This document shows, in pieces, positions 27,736 to 36,664 of a DNA stretch of 64,000 nt. Under the pieces are notes generated by a model, which worked only from the letters and a program-made list of their open reading frames with translations, was not told the DNA's origin and did no database searches. Each line of letters opens with the position of its first letter. Position 1 is the first letter of the stretch. This DNA is from Bacteroides sp. GTDB taxonomy: Bacteria > Bacteroidota > Bacteroidia > Bacteroidales > Bacteroidaceae. A program made the position numbers and the translations under genes. The stretch spans positions 372,001 to 436,000 of the forward strand of contig JAJQFD010000042.1 of NCBI GenBank assembly GCA_021201335.1, in the 5' to 3' direction.

Positions 27736-30705
27736 TTAGAATGCAAGGTTTACCCCGAATATGAATGTTTTAGTCCGCGGGTAGAAATCGTAGTTCTCTA
27801 TACCAGGTGCAAGCCCGGAAAGACTGACTTCAGGATCAATTCCTTTATAACCCGTGATGGTGAAAAGGTTTTGACCGGTAACATACAAACGCAACTTAGA
27901 GATGTAATTGGATTTGAGAGGAACGGTATAGCCTAGCGTCAGATTATCCAGCTTCAGGAAGGAACCATCTTCAATAAAATAAGATGAGTAAACAGCTCCC
28001 GGATGGTTCTCATGGTCAAATGTGGAATTCAACACATTCTTTAGTCCCAAATAACTTGGACCCTCGTAATACAAACGGGTTTTATTAAGTACATCATTCC
28101 CTACAGATCCTCTCAGCAAGAAGCTCAAATCGAAGTTTTTATATACAAAAGTATTTTGCAAGGAGAAGGTAAAATCGGGATAGGCATTTCCTATCTTCTG
28201 GTAATCTGCTTCGGTGATACCCTCTACCCCATCCAGATCCTCATACTGTGCAACGCCATCGGTATCAAAACCCGTAAATTTAGGCCCCCAGAAATTACCG
28301 ATTGAGCCACCTTCTACGATTTGCATGGTATATACCTTTAAATCGTCGGGCAGATATCCGGTATCTAAGGCTGTCATGGCATAATCGGCATTAGAGAAAC
28401 TTTTCAACTTATTGGTATTATGAGCAAGCGTACCCACTAAATTCCAGCGGAAATTTCTGTCAGCATATGGAGTAGCCGCGATAGTCAATTCAAGACCCTT
28501 GTTCACAATAGTACCTACATTGGCAAATTTATATCCGTAGAGATTGGGAGGTACAGGAACGGCATAGGTATAGAGCAGGTCTTTGGTGGTACGATTGTAA
28601 AAATCGAAGGTAACATTCAGGTTGTTTTTCAGGAAGCTGGCATCAAAACCCACATTAAATTCGTTCTTCTTTTCCCAGCGAAGATCGGGATTAGGGTTAC
28701 GCCCAGGTTCATAGGTACTCAACCATGAATTATTATAATAGAAATACGAAGAACCTTTTCTTAATATAGGAAGCGATTGGTAGTTACCTATTTCCTGATT
28801 ACCGGTTACCCCAAAACCGGCACGTAATTTAAGATCATTGATCCATTTAACTTCTTGCATAAACGGTTCCTGAGTGATACGCCAGCCAACACTTACGGAA
28901 GGGAAAGTTCCCCATTTATGGTTCGCACCAAAACGGCTGGAACCTTCATGACGCACGGATGCACTCAACAAATACTTTTCTTTATAATTGTACATTACCC
29001 GACCGAAGAAAGATATCAATTTACTAGATTGCTTTGAACTACTGACCGTAGCTAATCCGTCGTTTAATGCCGCACCGGCACCAATATTGTAGAAAGAGAA
29101 ATAATCGGTATCAAAAAGATAATTGGTAGCTCCGTAGGCTTCATTCCACTGTTCGCTATAAGAGTAACCCGCAATCATCTGAAGTTTATGGTCATTCCAG
29201 GTATTGGAATAATCGAGAGTCGTTTCCAACATTTTATAGCTGGAATGGTTATTATATACCTCCGATTGTCCGTCTTTTCCGATATATACCGGATGATACT
29301 TGCCATAGTAATGTCCGTAACGTTCGCTGGTTGTGGTAATAGATGCCAATGCGTTTGCCTTCAGATTTTCCAGAATACGTAAGTTGGCATTAATACTTCC
29401 GGTAAACTGCTTCCGCAGACCTTTATCATCGCGTTGTTGAAGCATAGCCACGGGATTATAATATTCCATGCCCTGCACATAATGATAGGGACCGTATTGT
29501 GCCGGTGTGTTTTCAGTCGCATAGATAGGTTCCGTGGGATTATGGAACATGGTTTGACGCATAATATAGCCATCGGCATAAGAATTTCTTGCGGTAGAGT
29601 AAGACATGGTATAATCCATCTTCAACCGATCATTCATCAACATTTGGAGGACATTCAAACGGGTGCGCAGACGTTCGCTGCTACTGTTTTTTACGAGTCC
29701 TTCATCTTTATTCCAGGCGATACTGGCGCGATAATTCAATGATTGTGTACCACCTGATGACGCCAGGCTATAGTTCTGACTGATCGGAGTGTGAGTTACT
29801 TCATCAAACCAATCGGTAGAAGCTCCGTAATCATTACTGGAACTAACTCCGTACTTGGTTAATGCCTGACGAAACTCATCCGCATTCATCATATCAGGCT
29901 TTTTATCCACTGTCTGCATGGCCAGGTAAGAGTTAAACTCCAATTTATTCACACCTGCTGCGGCCTTCTTCGTAGTAACTAAAATAACACCATTGGTACC
30001 ACGCGTACCATAAATAGCTGCTGCTGATCCATCTTTCAGCACATCGAAAGACTGGATGTTATCAGCGCTTAAACTTGCCAGGTCACCTCCTACTACACCG
30101 TCAATCACAATAAGAGGTTGTGCTCCACCTGACATGGTAGTTAGACCACGTAGTTGAATTTCAAAATCACCATTAGGATTGCCTCCATCGGGGCGTGTGA
30201 TAACAAGTCCGGCAATCTGTCCTTGTAACAACTGCAACGGATCCGTTACGTTTCCCGCTTTGAAATTATCACTGGAAAGGGATGAAACCGAACCGGTAAT
30301 TTCTTTTTTCGTAGTTGTACCGTAACCGATCACTACAACATCATCCAGTACCGTAAGATTTTCCTCCAATATTATATTGATCACTCTTCGGGTTCCAACG
30401 GTTTCTTCGATAGAATTAAAACCAATAAAAGAGAATACGAGTACGGAAGATGAGGCATTTACCGTAATCTTATAATTTCCTGATAAGTCGGTAGGAATTC
30501 CATTGGTAGTACCTTTTTCAAGAACGCTTACTCCCGGAAGAGGATCACCGAAGGTATCAGTTACCTTCCCGGAGATTTCAATAGTACCTGTTTGCGCATG
30601 CAAACTTGTGGCCGACAAGACTGAAAGCAAAAGACAGATCATACAGGTCAGCCCTTTATTCAATACACGCTGCCAATTGTGCTTCATAATTTGATTCAAG
30701 TTCAT
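27736..30705 (-). CDS. SusC/RagA TonB-dependent transporter of the rbs-like PUL
   Basis: A complete 989-residue SusC. Order: signal peptide ending SLHAQ, CarboxypepD_reg-like domain (GKVTDTFGDPLPGVSVLEKG), TonB box region (DDVVVIGYG), plug (LQGQIAGLVITRPDG, LKDGSAAAIYGTRGTNGVILVTT, recognisable from AAAIYGTRGTNGV), and a 22-strand barrel ending FIFGVNLAF. An alternative ATG six codons in (30687) is equally plausible. First gene of the rbs-like operon: SusC, SusD, ribokinase, ADP-ribosylglycohydrolase, permease. Divergent from the rbsR-like gene across a 497-bp gap with repeated ACCCAAAACA words. Likely imports ribosides or oligonucleoside products. Confidence 0.93.
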   Translation of the reverse strand: MNLNQIMKHNWQRVLNKGLTCMICLLLSVLSATSLHAQTGTIEISGKVTDTFGDPLPGVSVLEKGTTNGIPTDLSGNYKITVNASSSVLVFSFIGFNSIEETVGTRRVINIILEENLTVLDDVVVIGYGTTTKKEITGSVSSLSSDNFKAGNVTDPLQLLQGQIAGLVITRPDGGNPNGDFEIQLRGLTTMSGGAQPLIVIDGVVGGDLASLSADNIQSFDVLKDGSAAAIYGTRGTNGVILVTTKKAAAGVNKLEFNSYLAMQTVDKKPDMMNADEFRQALTKYGVSSSNDYGASTDWFDEVTHTPISQNYSLASSGGTQSLNYRASIAWNKDEGLVKNSSSERLRTRLNVLQMLMNDRLKMDYTMSYSTARNSYADGYIMRQTMFHNPTEPIYATENTPAQYGPYHYVQGMEYYNPVAMLQQRDDKGLRKQFTGSINANLRILENLKANALASITTTSERYGHYYGKYHPVYIGKDGQSEVYNNHSSYKMLETTLDYSNTWNDHKLQMIAGYSYSEQWNEAYGATNYLFDTDYFSFYNIGAGAALNDGLATVSSSKQSSKLISFFGRVMYNYKEKYLLSASVRHEGSSRFGANHKWGTFPSVSVGWRITQEPFMQEVKWINDLKLRAGFGVTGNQEIGNYQSLPILRKGSSYFYYNNSWLSTYEPGRNPNPDLRWEKKNEFNVGFDASFLKNNLNVTFDFYNRTTKDLLYTYAVPVPPNLYGYKFANVGTIVNKGLELTIAATPYADRNFRWNLVGTLAHNTNKLKSFSNADYAMTALDTGYLPDDLKVYTMQIVEGGSIGNFWGPKFTGFDTDGVAQYEDLDGVEGITEADYQKIGNAYPDFTFSLQNTFVYKNFDLSFLLRGSVGNDVLNKTRLYYEGPSYLGLKNVLNSTFDHENHPGAVYSSYFIEDGSFLKLDNLTLGYTVPLKSNYISKLRLYVTGQNLFTITGYKGIDPEVSLSGLAPGIENYDFYPRTKTFIFGVNLAF

Positions 30706-30783
30706 AATGCTAAAGATTAAAGTTACGGATCTTGTGTAAATTCTCTCTTCTTAATCCGGATATAAGCGACAGATTTCTCCTTG

Positions 30784-31099
30784 ACCCAAAACAAATATAT
30801 AAACCATCCAAAACGAAAACAACCCAAATAAAGTATCTTATAAACAATCCCAAAACAGGTTTTTTTAATTGTATAATATATTTATTCGATTCTAATTAAC
30901 TATATATCAATTACATATGGAAGATAGAATTTTCAAGAATCACAAAATTCATACATTCTTAAAGAGGTATTTTTAAGAATTCAAGCCTGGAATTTAAGAA
31001 CTGAAAGAGTAGATAGCTACCAGAGGGGTTTATTATACCCACATTCTTAGGTAGAAGGGCTTATCAAGTACCTAAATAAATTAAAAAAGTGTTTTGGGT
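30784..31099. promoter_or_regulatory. Candidate operators: repeated ACCCAAAACA in the rbs-like divergent gap
   Basis: ACCCAAAACA occurs at 30784-30793 and, inverted, at 31090-31099. TCCCAAAACA occurs at 30848-30857. All lie between the divergent SusC and rbsR-like genes (30706-31202). The same 10-mer, inverted, is also at 36560-36569 before the GH2 gene. No other strong structure was seen in the gap except A/T-rich tracts and a weak TCTTAAA/TTTAAGA hairpin near 30960. Confidence 0.35.
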
Positions 31100-31202
31100 T
31101 TGTCGAAACTCATCAAGAAATTATAAATTTAAAGTATTGCAAATCAATTATATTCGTTACTTTTATAAATAATAAGATCCCAAATACAGTGAGAAAAGAG
31201 TT

Positions 31203-32735
31203 ATGAATAAAGCCATATCTTTGTTGGTGTTGATAAAATCCATGTCTAAAGCTGAAAAACGCTACTTCCGACTTTACAGTAATCTCCAATCAGGTGAAAA
31301 AGGTTATATGTCTTTGTATCAGTTAATGGAAAGCAAAGAAGAAATAGATGAAATACAAAAGCGTTTCACGCTGGAAAATCCCGGAGGTAATTTCGAGGTA
31401 GCAGTGAAACACCTTACTAGCACGATTCTTGATTGTATCGCCCATCTGCGTAAAAAACAGGATATGCAGTCCCGTATATTCAATTATGTAACCCGGGCTG
31501 AAATTTTATTTGAACGCGGATTGGTGGATGATTCATTCGCAGAATTAAGGAAAGCCCGTAAACTGGCCGAATTTTACGAATATGATTTACTATCGATGTT
31601 AATACGGCGCAAAGAACTTAAATACATGAGTTCGATTGATTTTGCGGGTATCACAGAGAAACGACTGGTAGACAAACAAATGAAACTGAATGAAATTATA
31701 AAATATACCCGCAATGCAAACCAGCATGTTCAGCTCTATGATATCATCAAATATCGTTTAACTTATAAAGGTCTCGCCAGATCCGATCGACAACAACAAC
31801 ATCTCAATGATTTGGTGTTAAGCGAACTGCATTTAGTTTCAAATACAACACATAAGACTTTTGAGACAGAGAAACTGCATCTATTGTTTCAAGCGACCTA
31901 TTTTCTTAATTCCGGTAATTACAAAACAGCTCTGCGTTTTTATCAGGAGTTGATTGATCTCTTTGAGGAAAATAAACATCTGATGCTTCATCCACCGATA
32001 CATTATTTCAATGCGTTGAAAGGTATTTTGGATAGCCTTCAATCGGCCAAATTGTATAAGGAGATGCCTTATTTTATAGAGAAGGTAAAAGAGATCGAAT
32101 CCAAAGATTATCCACAGGATTTTTTGCTGAGCGTGAATACATTCTGTTATCTCTCCGAATTTTCTTATTATTTTCAGACGGGAGATATCGAATCAGCCAG
32201 GGAACTCAAACTTACCTATGAAGAAAGTCTGTTGAAAAAAACAGATATGTTGAATTTACAGCTTCAGTTGGAATTAAATCTCAATGCAGCTATTTTAGCT
32301 CTTGCGTTAGGTGACCCGAAAGAGGCACGTAAGGGTATGAAGAAGATATTGGGTGCCGGTAAAGTCCTTCATAATTTCCCGGATTATAAAATAGCGCGTC
32401 TGATCAATCTGTTAATACAAGCCGAATTAGGCAATTACGATTATTTAGAAAACGAGGTTAGTTCTTTAAAAAGAAGTATTGCTGCAGAGAAGAATCTTTA
32501 TCAGTATCGCACAGAAAAATTACTCTTCAAGTTTATCAAACTTCTTCCATTGTCACAGGATATTAATGAGAACAGGAACATATGGAATACATTCCAAAAG
32601 GATATTGAAATAATAAATCAGAATAAATACGAAAGGCCCTTACTTAAAACTTTCGATTTTATTGCCTGGATAGAAAGTAAACTAACAGGGCAACCCTTTA
32701 TGACAATCATAAAGAATAAAACATCTTCTCTCTAA
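31203..32735 (+). CDS. RbsR-like putative regulator (helical-repeat protein)
   Basis: A 510-residue cytosolic protein, almost entirely alpha-helical, with TPR-like segments (for example LFQATYFLNSGNYKTALRFYQELIDLFE and LALALGDPKEARKGMKKILG; the hallmark is the YKTALRFYQEL repeat spacing). No signal peptide, transmembrane segment or recognisable HTH. The N-terminus MNKAISLLVLIKSMSKAEKRYF suggests a basic helical head. Position divergent from the SusC of a ribose-type PUL, length and composition match the regulator that governs the rbs locus of Bacteroides thetaiotaomicron, which likewise lacks a known DNA-binding domain. Regulatory role is inferred from context. TTACTTTTATAA about 45 bp upstream may be its -7 region. 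Confidence 0.7.
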   Translation: MNKAISLLVLIKSMSKAEKRYFRLYSNLQSGEKGYMSLYQLMESKEEIDEIQKRFTLENPGGNFEVAVKHLTSTILDCIAHLRKKQDMQSRIFNYVTRAEILFERGLVDDSFAELRKARKLAEFYEYDLLSMLIRRKELKYMSSIDFAGITEKRLVDKQMKLNEIIKYTRNANQHVQLYDIIKYRLTYKGLARSDRQQQHLNDLVLSELHLVSNTTHKTFETEKLHLLFQATYFLNSGNYKTALRFYQELIDLFEENKHLMLHPPIHYFNALKGILDSLQSAKLYKEMPYFIEKVKEIESKDYPQDFLLSVNTFCYLSEFSYYFQTGDIESARELKLTYEESLLKKTDMLNLQLQLELNLNAAILALALGDPKEARKGMKKILGAGKVLHNFPDYKIARLINLLIQAELGNYDYLENEVSSLKRSIAAEKNLYQYRTEKLLFKFIKLLPLSQDINENRNIWNTFQKDIEIINQNKYERPLLKTFDFIAWIESKLTGQPFMTIIKNKTSSL

Positions 32736-33075
32736 TAAGAACGGATTTCTAATAGGTTATCCATCTTTAGAATAAAAGAAGAAACAGGTAATTTTACAAT
32801 TTGTCAGCAGATAGCAATTTGTTAATTGAAATGTGATTTCCTGCCTTTATTTCCGGGTAAACAGATAGAAGGTGGGGAAAAACGCAGAAAAATCGAGTTT
32901 TAATAATTCAAGATATTATAATTTTGAAGATATTCTATTATTGTGATCGATTTTTGTTTCTATAAGTCAAAAAAAGATTTTTATTCTCCTTTAAAGTTGT
33001 TTTTATGATAGTTTTATTGATGCTCAAATTAAAGGTGAAATAGCTCTAAAAAATAGTTAAATCTTCTCTTCCACA
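32736..33075. other. Non-coding gap: first part, no feature seen
   Basis: A/T-rich stretch after the rbsR-like gene. No ORF with coding character and no clear terminator. Array B and a nested inverted repeat occupy the rest of the 875-bp gap. Confidence 0.6.
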
Positions 33076-33207
33076 TCGAATTTCCGGATCTTCATTAGAG
33101 AACCTTAAACTTCTCCAAAGAGAATCTATAGATCCTCCAAAGAGAACCTTAAACCTCTCCAAAGAGAATCTTAAACTTCTGTAAGGAGAACCTATAGATT
33201 CTCTTGT
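33076..33207. repeat. Tandem 22-bp repeats, six units (array B)
   Basis: Units start at 33076, 33098, 33120, 33142, 33164 and 33186. Units two to five begin GAGAA and most end CTCCAAA. Two variants alternate: one with CCTTAAAC in the middle and one with TCTATAGATC, so the true period may be 44 bp. This is the cleanest of the four arrays. Confidence 0.9.
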
Positions 33208-33418
33208 GTCAAAAGTTGTCTTTTTGTGGAAAAAGCTTACTTTTTAGTTAAAACTCGTTTATTTTTCTTCCTTTTATTAACAATTTAGTGCTAGAATGTT
33301 GTTTTGACTTCTTATGCGAGTTATCAAAAATCCATATTTTTAATCAAAAAGAAATATAAAATCTATTTCTTACAGCAAATTGTTTTTGTTATATGCTGTT
33401 ATTTTGAGTAAAAACGAA

Positions 33419-33548
33419 GGGGTTGTCCCAAAAGTGCCCTTGTCATCCAGAGCGTAGCGAAGGATCTGCTACAAGAGCCGTAGAAAAGAACAACAACAGA
33501 TCCTTCGCTACGCTCTGGATGACGTGATTTGACTTTTGGGACAACCCC
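33419..33548. mobile_element. 130-bp nested inverted repeat (MITE/REPIN-like)
   Basis: Outer arms GGGGTTGTCCCAAAAG (33419-33434) and its perfect complement (33533-33548). Inner arms of 27 bp at 33442-33468 and 33497-33523 (left begins GTCATCCAGAGCGTAG) are perfect. The loop holds CCGTAGAA. The inner part belongs to the family seen at 8786 and 22471; only this copy has the outer arms, which may be the ends of a complete non-autonomous element. Confidence 0.8.
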
Positions 33549-33610
33549 CATTTTACGGTCACGTTATAGATCCTCCGTTTTTACTTAGGATAACTTTCCT
33601 ACACCTATAC

Positions 33611-36553
33611 TTATTTGTTATTATAAGGATTAACAATCAATTTATAGGAGCCCCCTTTCAAAAGAGCTTCATCAAAGGTGATAGTTATTTCCTTACTTTC
33701 TCCCGGAATCAAGGTAAAATAGTTATCATTCATAATAGCAGGAAGAAGACGTTCATTATCTGTAGCCCGGACAGCTTGAACATGCACAGCAAAAGCAACC
33801 CCCGTGGCTGATTTCGGATGAGCAATGGTTGCCTGGATTTCTGCTTTACCATTCCTCTTTATTAATTTGGAATTTACTTTCAGGTCTGCTTTAGGCAATG
33901 TATTGACAGCGGTAAAGTCAAGACGATTATTACCTCTCCAGTAATTATTCTCAGAAATCACTTTACCTGATTTGTCTTTCAGTTTGAGGCGAATGAAGTG
34001 TACATCGGTGAGTCCTTTACTCGGTTCCGTTCCCCCTAATACATCAAAACTCCACAAAGAATAACCAAACCACCAGCCTCTTTCAATACCGAACATACGT
34101 ACATAACGGGCATCTACCTCTGGGAAAGTGATATAGTCCACTCCTCCTTTTCCTTCATCCGTTTTATATACTTCCTTCCAGCTTTTCGCATCATCCGATA
34201 CTTGTATTTTGTAAGCTTTTCCATATGAAGCCTCCCAATCTATGCGAACACCTCCAACTGTTTGCTTACTACCCAGATCCACATATACCCATTCATTATC
34301 TGCTACGGCGGCGGCCCAACGGGTATCTTTCTTCCCGTCTGTCACATAGGAGGCTTCTCCATGAGTGGTGGAAGAAACATAAGCAGGCTTTCCTAACGAA
34401 AGGTTCTTGCGTTCCTTACTGAAATTGATGGCAAAACATTCCACTATACTATTGGAAGGAGAATCCACACTTCCCGCTCTTGAATAAGCAGTTACAGGTT
34501 TACCGTCCAGATTATAAACGGTTACTTCAGCCTCCAAACCATTCAGGTTTTCGGAAGAAGTATTGGCGACCTTCACCGCATCGGTTACCGGATTCCACAA
34601 TATATGTACCGGCTCGCAGGCAGATTTAGCTCCAAAATATACACCCGTAAGATCATGGTAGTAATCATACGTTTGCCAAACCATAGACGGATAAGCGGAT
34701 TGCCCCATCCACATCAAGATACCCGAAGCATCGTCCCACATTCTGTCCAGCCACCCTTCGTACATCGCTTTATTGGATTCCAGATTGACTAACTGAGCTT
34801 TGCGACAATAATCTTCAATACCGGTGGGAGCGCCAAAACCTTGGGTGATGGACGCGTCATAGCGATCAGGTGCCGCATTAAATGCGGAAGGGCCAAAATA
34901 ATGGAGATTCCACATTTCATCCCGTGGCCACCAGTTTTCCTCAGGTATAAACTTTTTAAAGCTTTCGAAGTTGGGAAATGCTGCGGTACCTATTTCTGTG
35001 CGGAAGCCCCAGCCACGAGCCGGATCACCTTCCAGACCATCGGGGTATTTGGTAAAATAAAAACGAGGATCAAAAGCTCCCCATGGGCCGCTTCCTGTCA
35101 GGTTGCCAGCATGGGAATTAGGTTGAAAATAACGATCGCCCCCATCAAAGGTTCGAATATTTTCTGCCATCCATCCCTCCAAAGGAGGTTGGGGATTAGA
35201 TTCATTATCACCGCACCATACAGCAATCGAAGGATGATTTCGGATACGTTTAATCTTTTCCATCATATTGTTGTTAAATGCATTCAGATCATACGGAAGA
35301 TTCGGATTAGAATTGATCCAGAAATCATCCCACACCATAATACCATATTTATCGCAAGCTTCGTAGAATTCATCATCCGTAGTAGAACCTAACCAGTTAC
35401 GAATCATATTAAAGTTCATTTCCTGATGAAGTTTGACCTTAATATCATATTCTTCTCCCCGGCAACGCAACATATATTCGGACATTCCCCAATTGGCACC
35501 TTTTATGAATACGGGTACCCCGTTAATATGTACATGCAGGGTGTTTCCTTCGGTGTCATATGTGTACTTTTTAATGCCGAATTTTACCTCCTGTGTTTCA
35601 GATATTTCTCCATTCACCCATACTTCAAACCGGCAACTATACATATTGGGTTCGCCATATCCGTTCGGCCACCAAAGTTGAGGGTTATGAATAGATAATT
35701 GAGGAAAATATCTTTTATCAAACTTCAATTGGGTGGTGGTATTAGGATTCAGTTCCACTTCCTGAGAAAATTCAACATTGCCCGGATAAATGATACCTTT
35801 TACTACTCCCTTTTGCTTTTGAATAGTACTGTTTTTTACTTCTAAGGCTACGGAAAGATCCGCTCGTCCCCGATTAGGCAAATCGGTACGAATCCACGGA
35901 TCGATTAAGACGAACGCTCCTGTATTACTCAGATAGACTTTATCCGTTATTCCGGAATTTAGTCCGGGTACATACGGCATCCAATCCCAGCCTCCGCTTG
36001 AAAGATAAGTAGGACTTCCCTGGTTAGCCAGCGGTGTTTGAGGCATGTGAACCAGCACTGCTAAAATATTGGTTTCATTTCTTTTGATTATGTCCGTCAC
36101 ATTGAAACGTCCACGATGCATAAAACCATCTAGTACACCAAGCAACTGACCATTCAAGTAAATTTCCGCTTTCCGGTTTACTCCATTGAAGTTTAACCAG
36201 AGTAGCTCTTTGGTAAATTCAGCAGGGACAGTAAGTTCGGTACGGTACCAAAAACTTTGATCGTATTTAGAACGATCTACTTGATGGATGTTATCGCCAA
36301 AATTCGGATCTTTTTCCAGTCCGGCTACTACATACGAATTAAAAGCAGTACCAGGAACCACTGCATCGACCCACGACGAAGCATTGTAGTTATTCTTCAG
36401 CATAGAAGCAACATCTGTCCCTACTTCAGACTGTGGTTTCAGCTTCCATTTAATATTCGGATTGTCGTTATGCAGATATACTGGTTGTGCCTGTACTAAT
36501 TGCATAAAACCAGCAAGGAAAAGCCCTGCGCATACATGTTTTAATTTTCTCAT
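33611..36553 (-). CDS. GH2-family exo-glycosidase (beta-mannosidase / exo-beta-glucosaminidase type) with discoidin domain
   Basis: About 980 residues from the ATG at 36553 (signal peptide MRKLKHVCAGLFLAGFMQLV; a 20-codon upstream extension is unlikely). Order: galactose-binding jelly roll (YLNGQLLGVLDGFMHRGRF), Ig-like domain, TIM barrel with acid/base Glu 451 in WCGDNESNP and nucleophile Glu 520 in GFRTEIGTA, a further Ig-like region, then an F5/8 type C (CBM32-like) module (KNLSLGKPAYVSSTTHGEAS to DVLGGTEPSKG; recognisable from YVDLGSKQTVGGVRIDWE) and a final beta domain. GDNES in place of the beta-galactosidase motif points to the mannosidase/glucosaminidase branch. It is last in the - strand block. 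The word ACCCAAAACA lies just upstream. Confidence 0.85.
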   Translation of the reverse strand: MRKLKHVCAGLFLAGFMQLVQAQPVYLHNDNPNIKWKLKPQSEVGTDVASMLKNNYNASSWVDAVVPGTAFNSYVVAGLEKDPNFGDNIHQVDRSKYDQSFWYRTELTVPAEFTKELLWLNFNGVNRKAEIYLNGQLLGVLDGFMHRGRFNVTDIIKRNETNILAVLVHMPQTPLANQGSPTYLSSGGWDWMPYVPGLNSGITDKVYLSNTGAFVLIDPWIRTDLPNRGRADLSVALEVKNSTIQKQKGVVKGIIYPGNVEFSQEVELNPNTTTQLKFDKRYFPQLSIHNPQLWWPNGYGEPNMYSCRFEVWVNGEISETQEVKFGIKKYTYDTEGNTLHVHINGVPVFIKGANWGMSEYMLRCRGEEYDIKVKLHQEMNFNMIRNWLGSTTDDEFYEACDKYGIMVWDDFWINSNPNLPYDLNAFNNNMMEKIKRIRNHPSIAVWCGDNESNPQPPLEGWMAENIRTFDGGDRYFQPNSHAGNLTGSGPWGAFDPRFYFTKYPDGLEGDPARGWGFRTEIGTAAFPNFESFKKFIPEENWWPRDEMWNLHYFGPSAFNAAPDRYDASITQGFGAPTGIEDYCRKAQLVNLESNKAMYEGWLDRMWDDASGILMWMGQSAYPSMVWQTYDYYHDLTGVYFGAKSACEPVHILWNPVTDAVKVANTSSENLNGLEAEVTVYNLDGKPVTAYSRAGSVDSPSNSIVECFAINFSKERKNLSLGKPAYVSSTTHGEASYVTDGKKDTRWAAAVADNEWVYVDLGSKQTVGGVRIDWEASYGKAYKIQVSDDAKSWKEVYKTDEGKGGVDYITFPEVDARYVRMFGIERGWWFGYSLWSFDVLGGTEPSKGLTDVHFIRLKLKDKSGKVISENNYWRGNNRLDFTAVNTLPKADLKVNSKLIKRNGKAEIQATIAHPKSATGVAFAVHVQAVRATDNERLLPAIMNDNYFTLIPGESKEITITFDEALLKGGSYKLIVNPYNNK

Positions 36554-36664
36554 ACTTATTGTTTTGGGTTTATTTAGATTATACATTAAAATCAGATTCT
36601 TTGCTTTTTTCATAACTTACCTCAAAGGATAAGTTTTTATTTAATCTTGAATAGCATTACATCT

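Noticed and set aside
30950..31010. Riboswitch-like structure in the rbs-like gap
   Set aside because: Only a weak A/T stem and no match to a known riboswitch core.
33076..33207. CRISPR array
   Set aside because: Repeats are contiguous at 22 bp with no spacers, and no cas gene is in the window.
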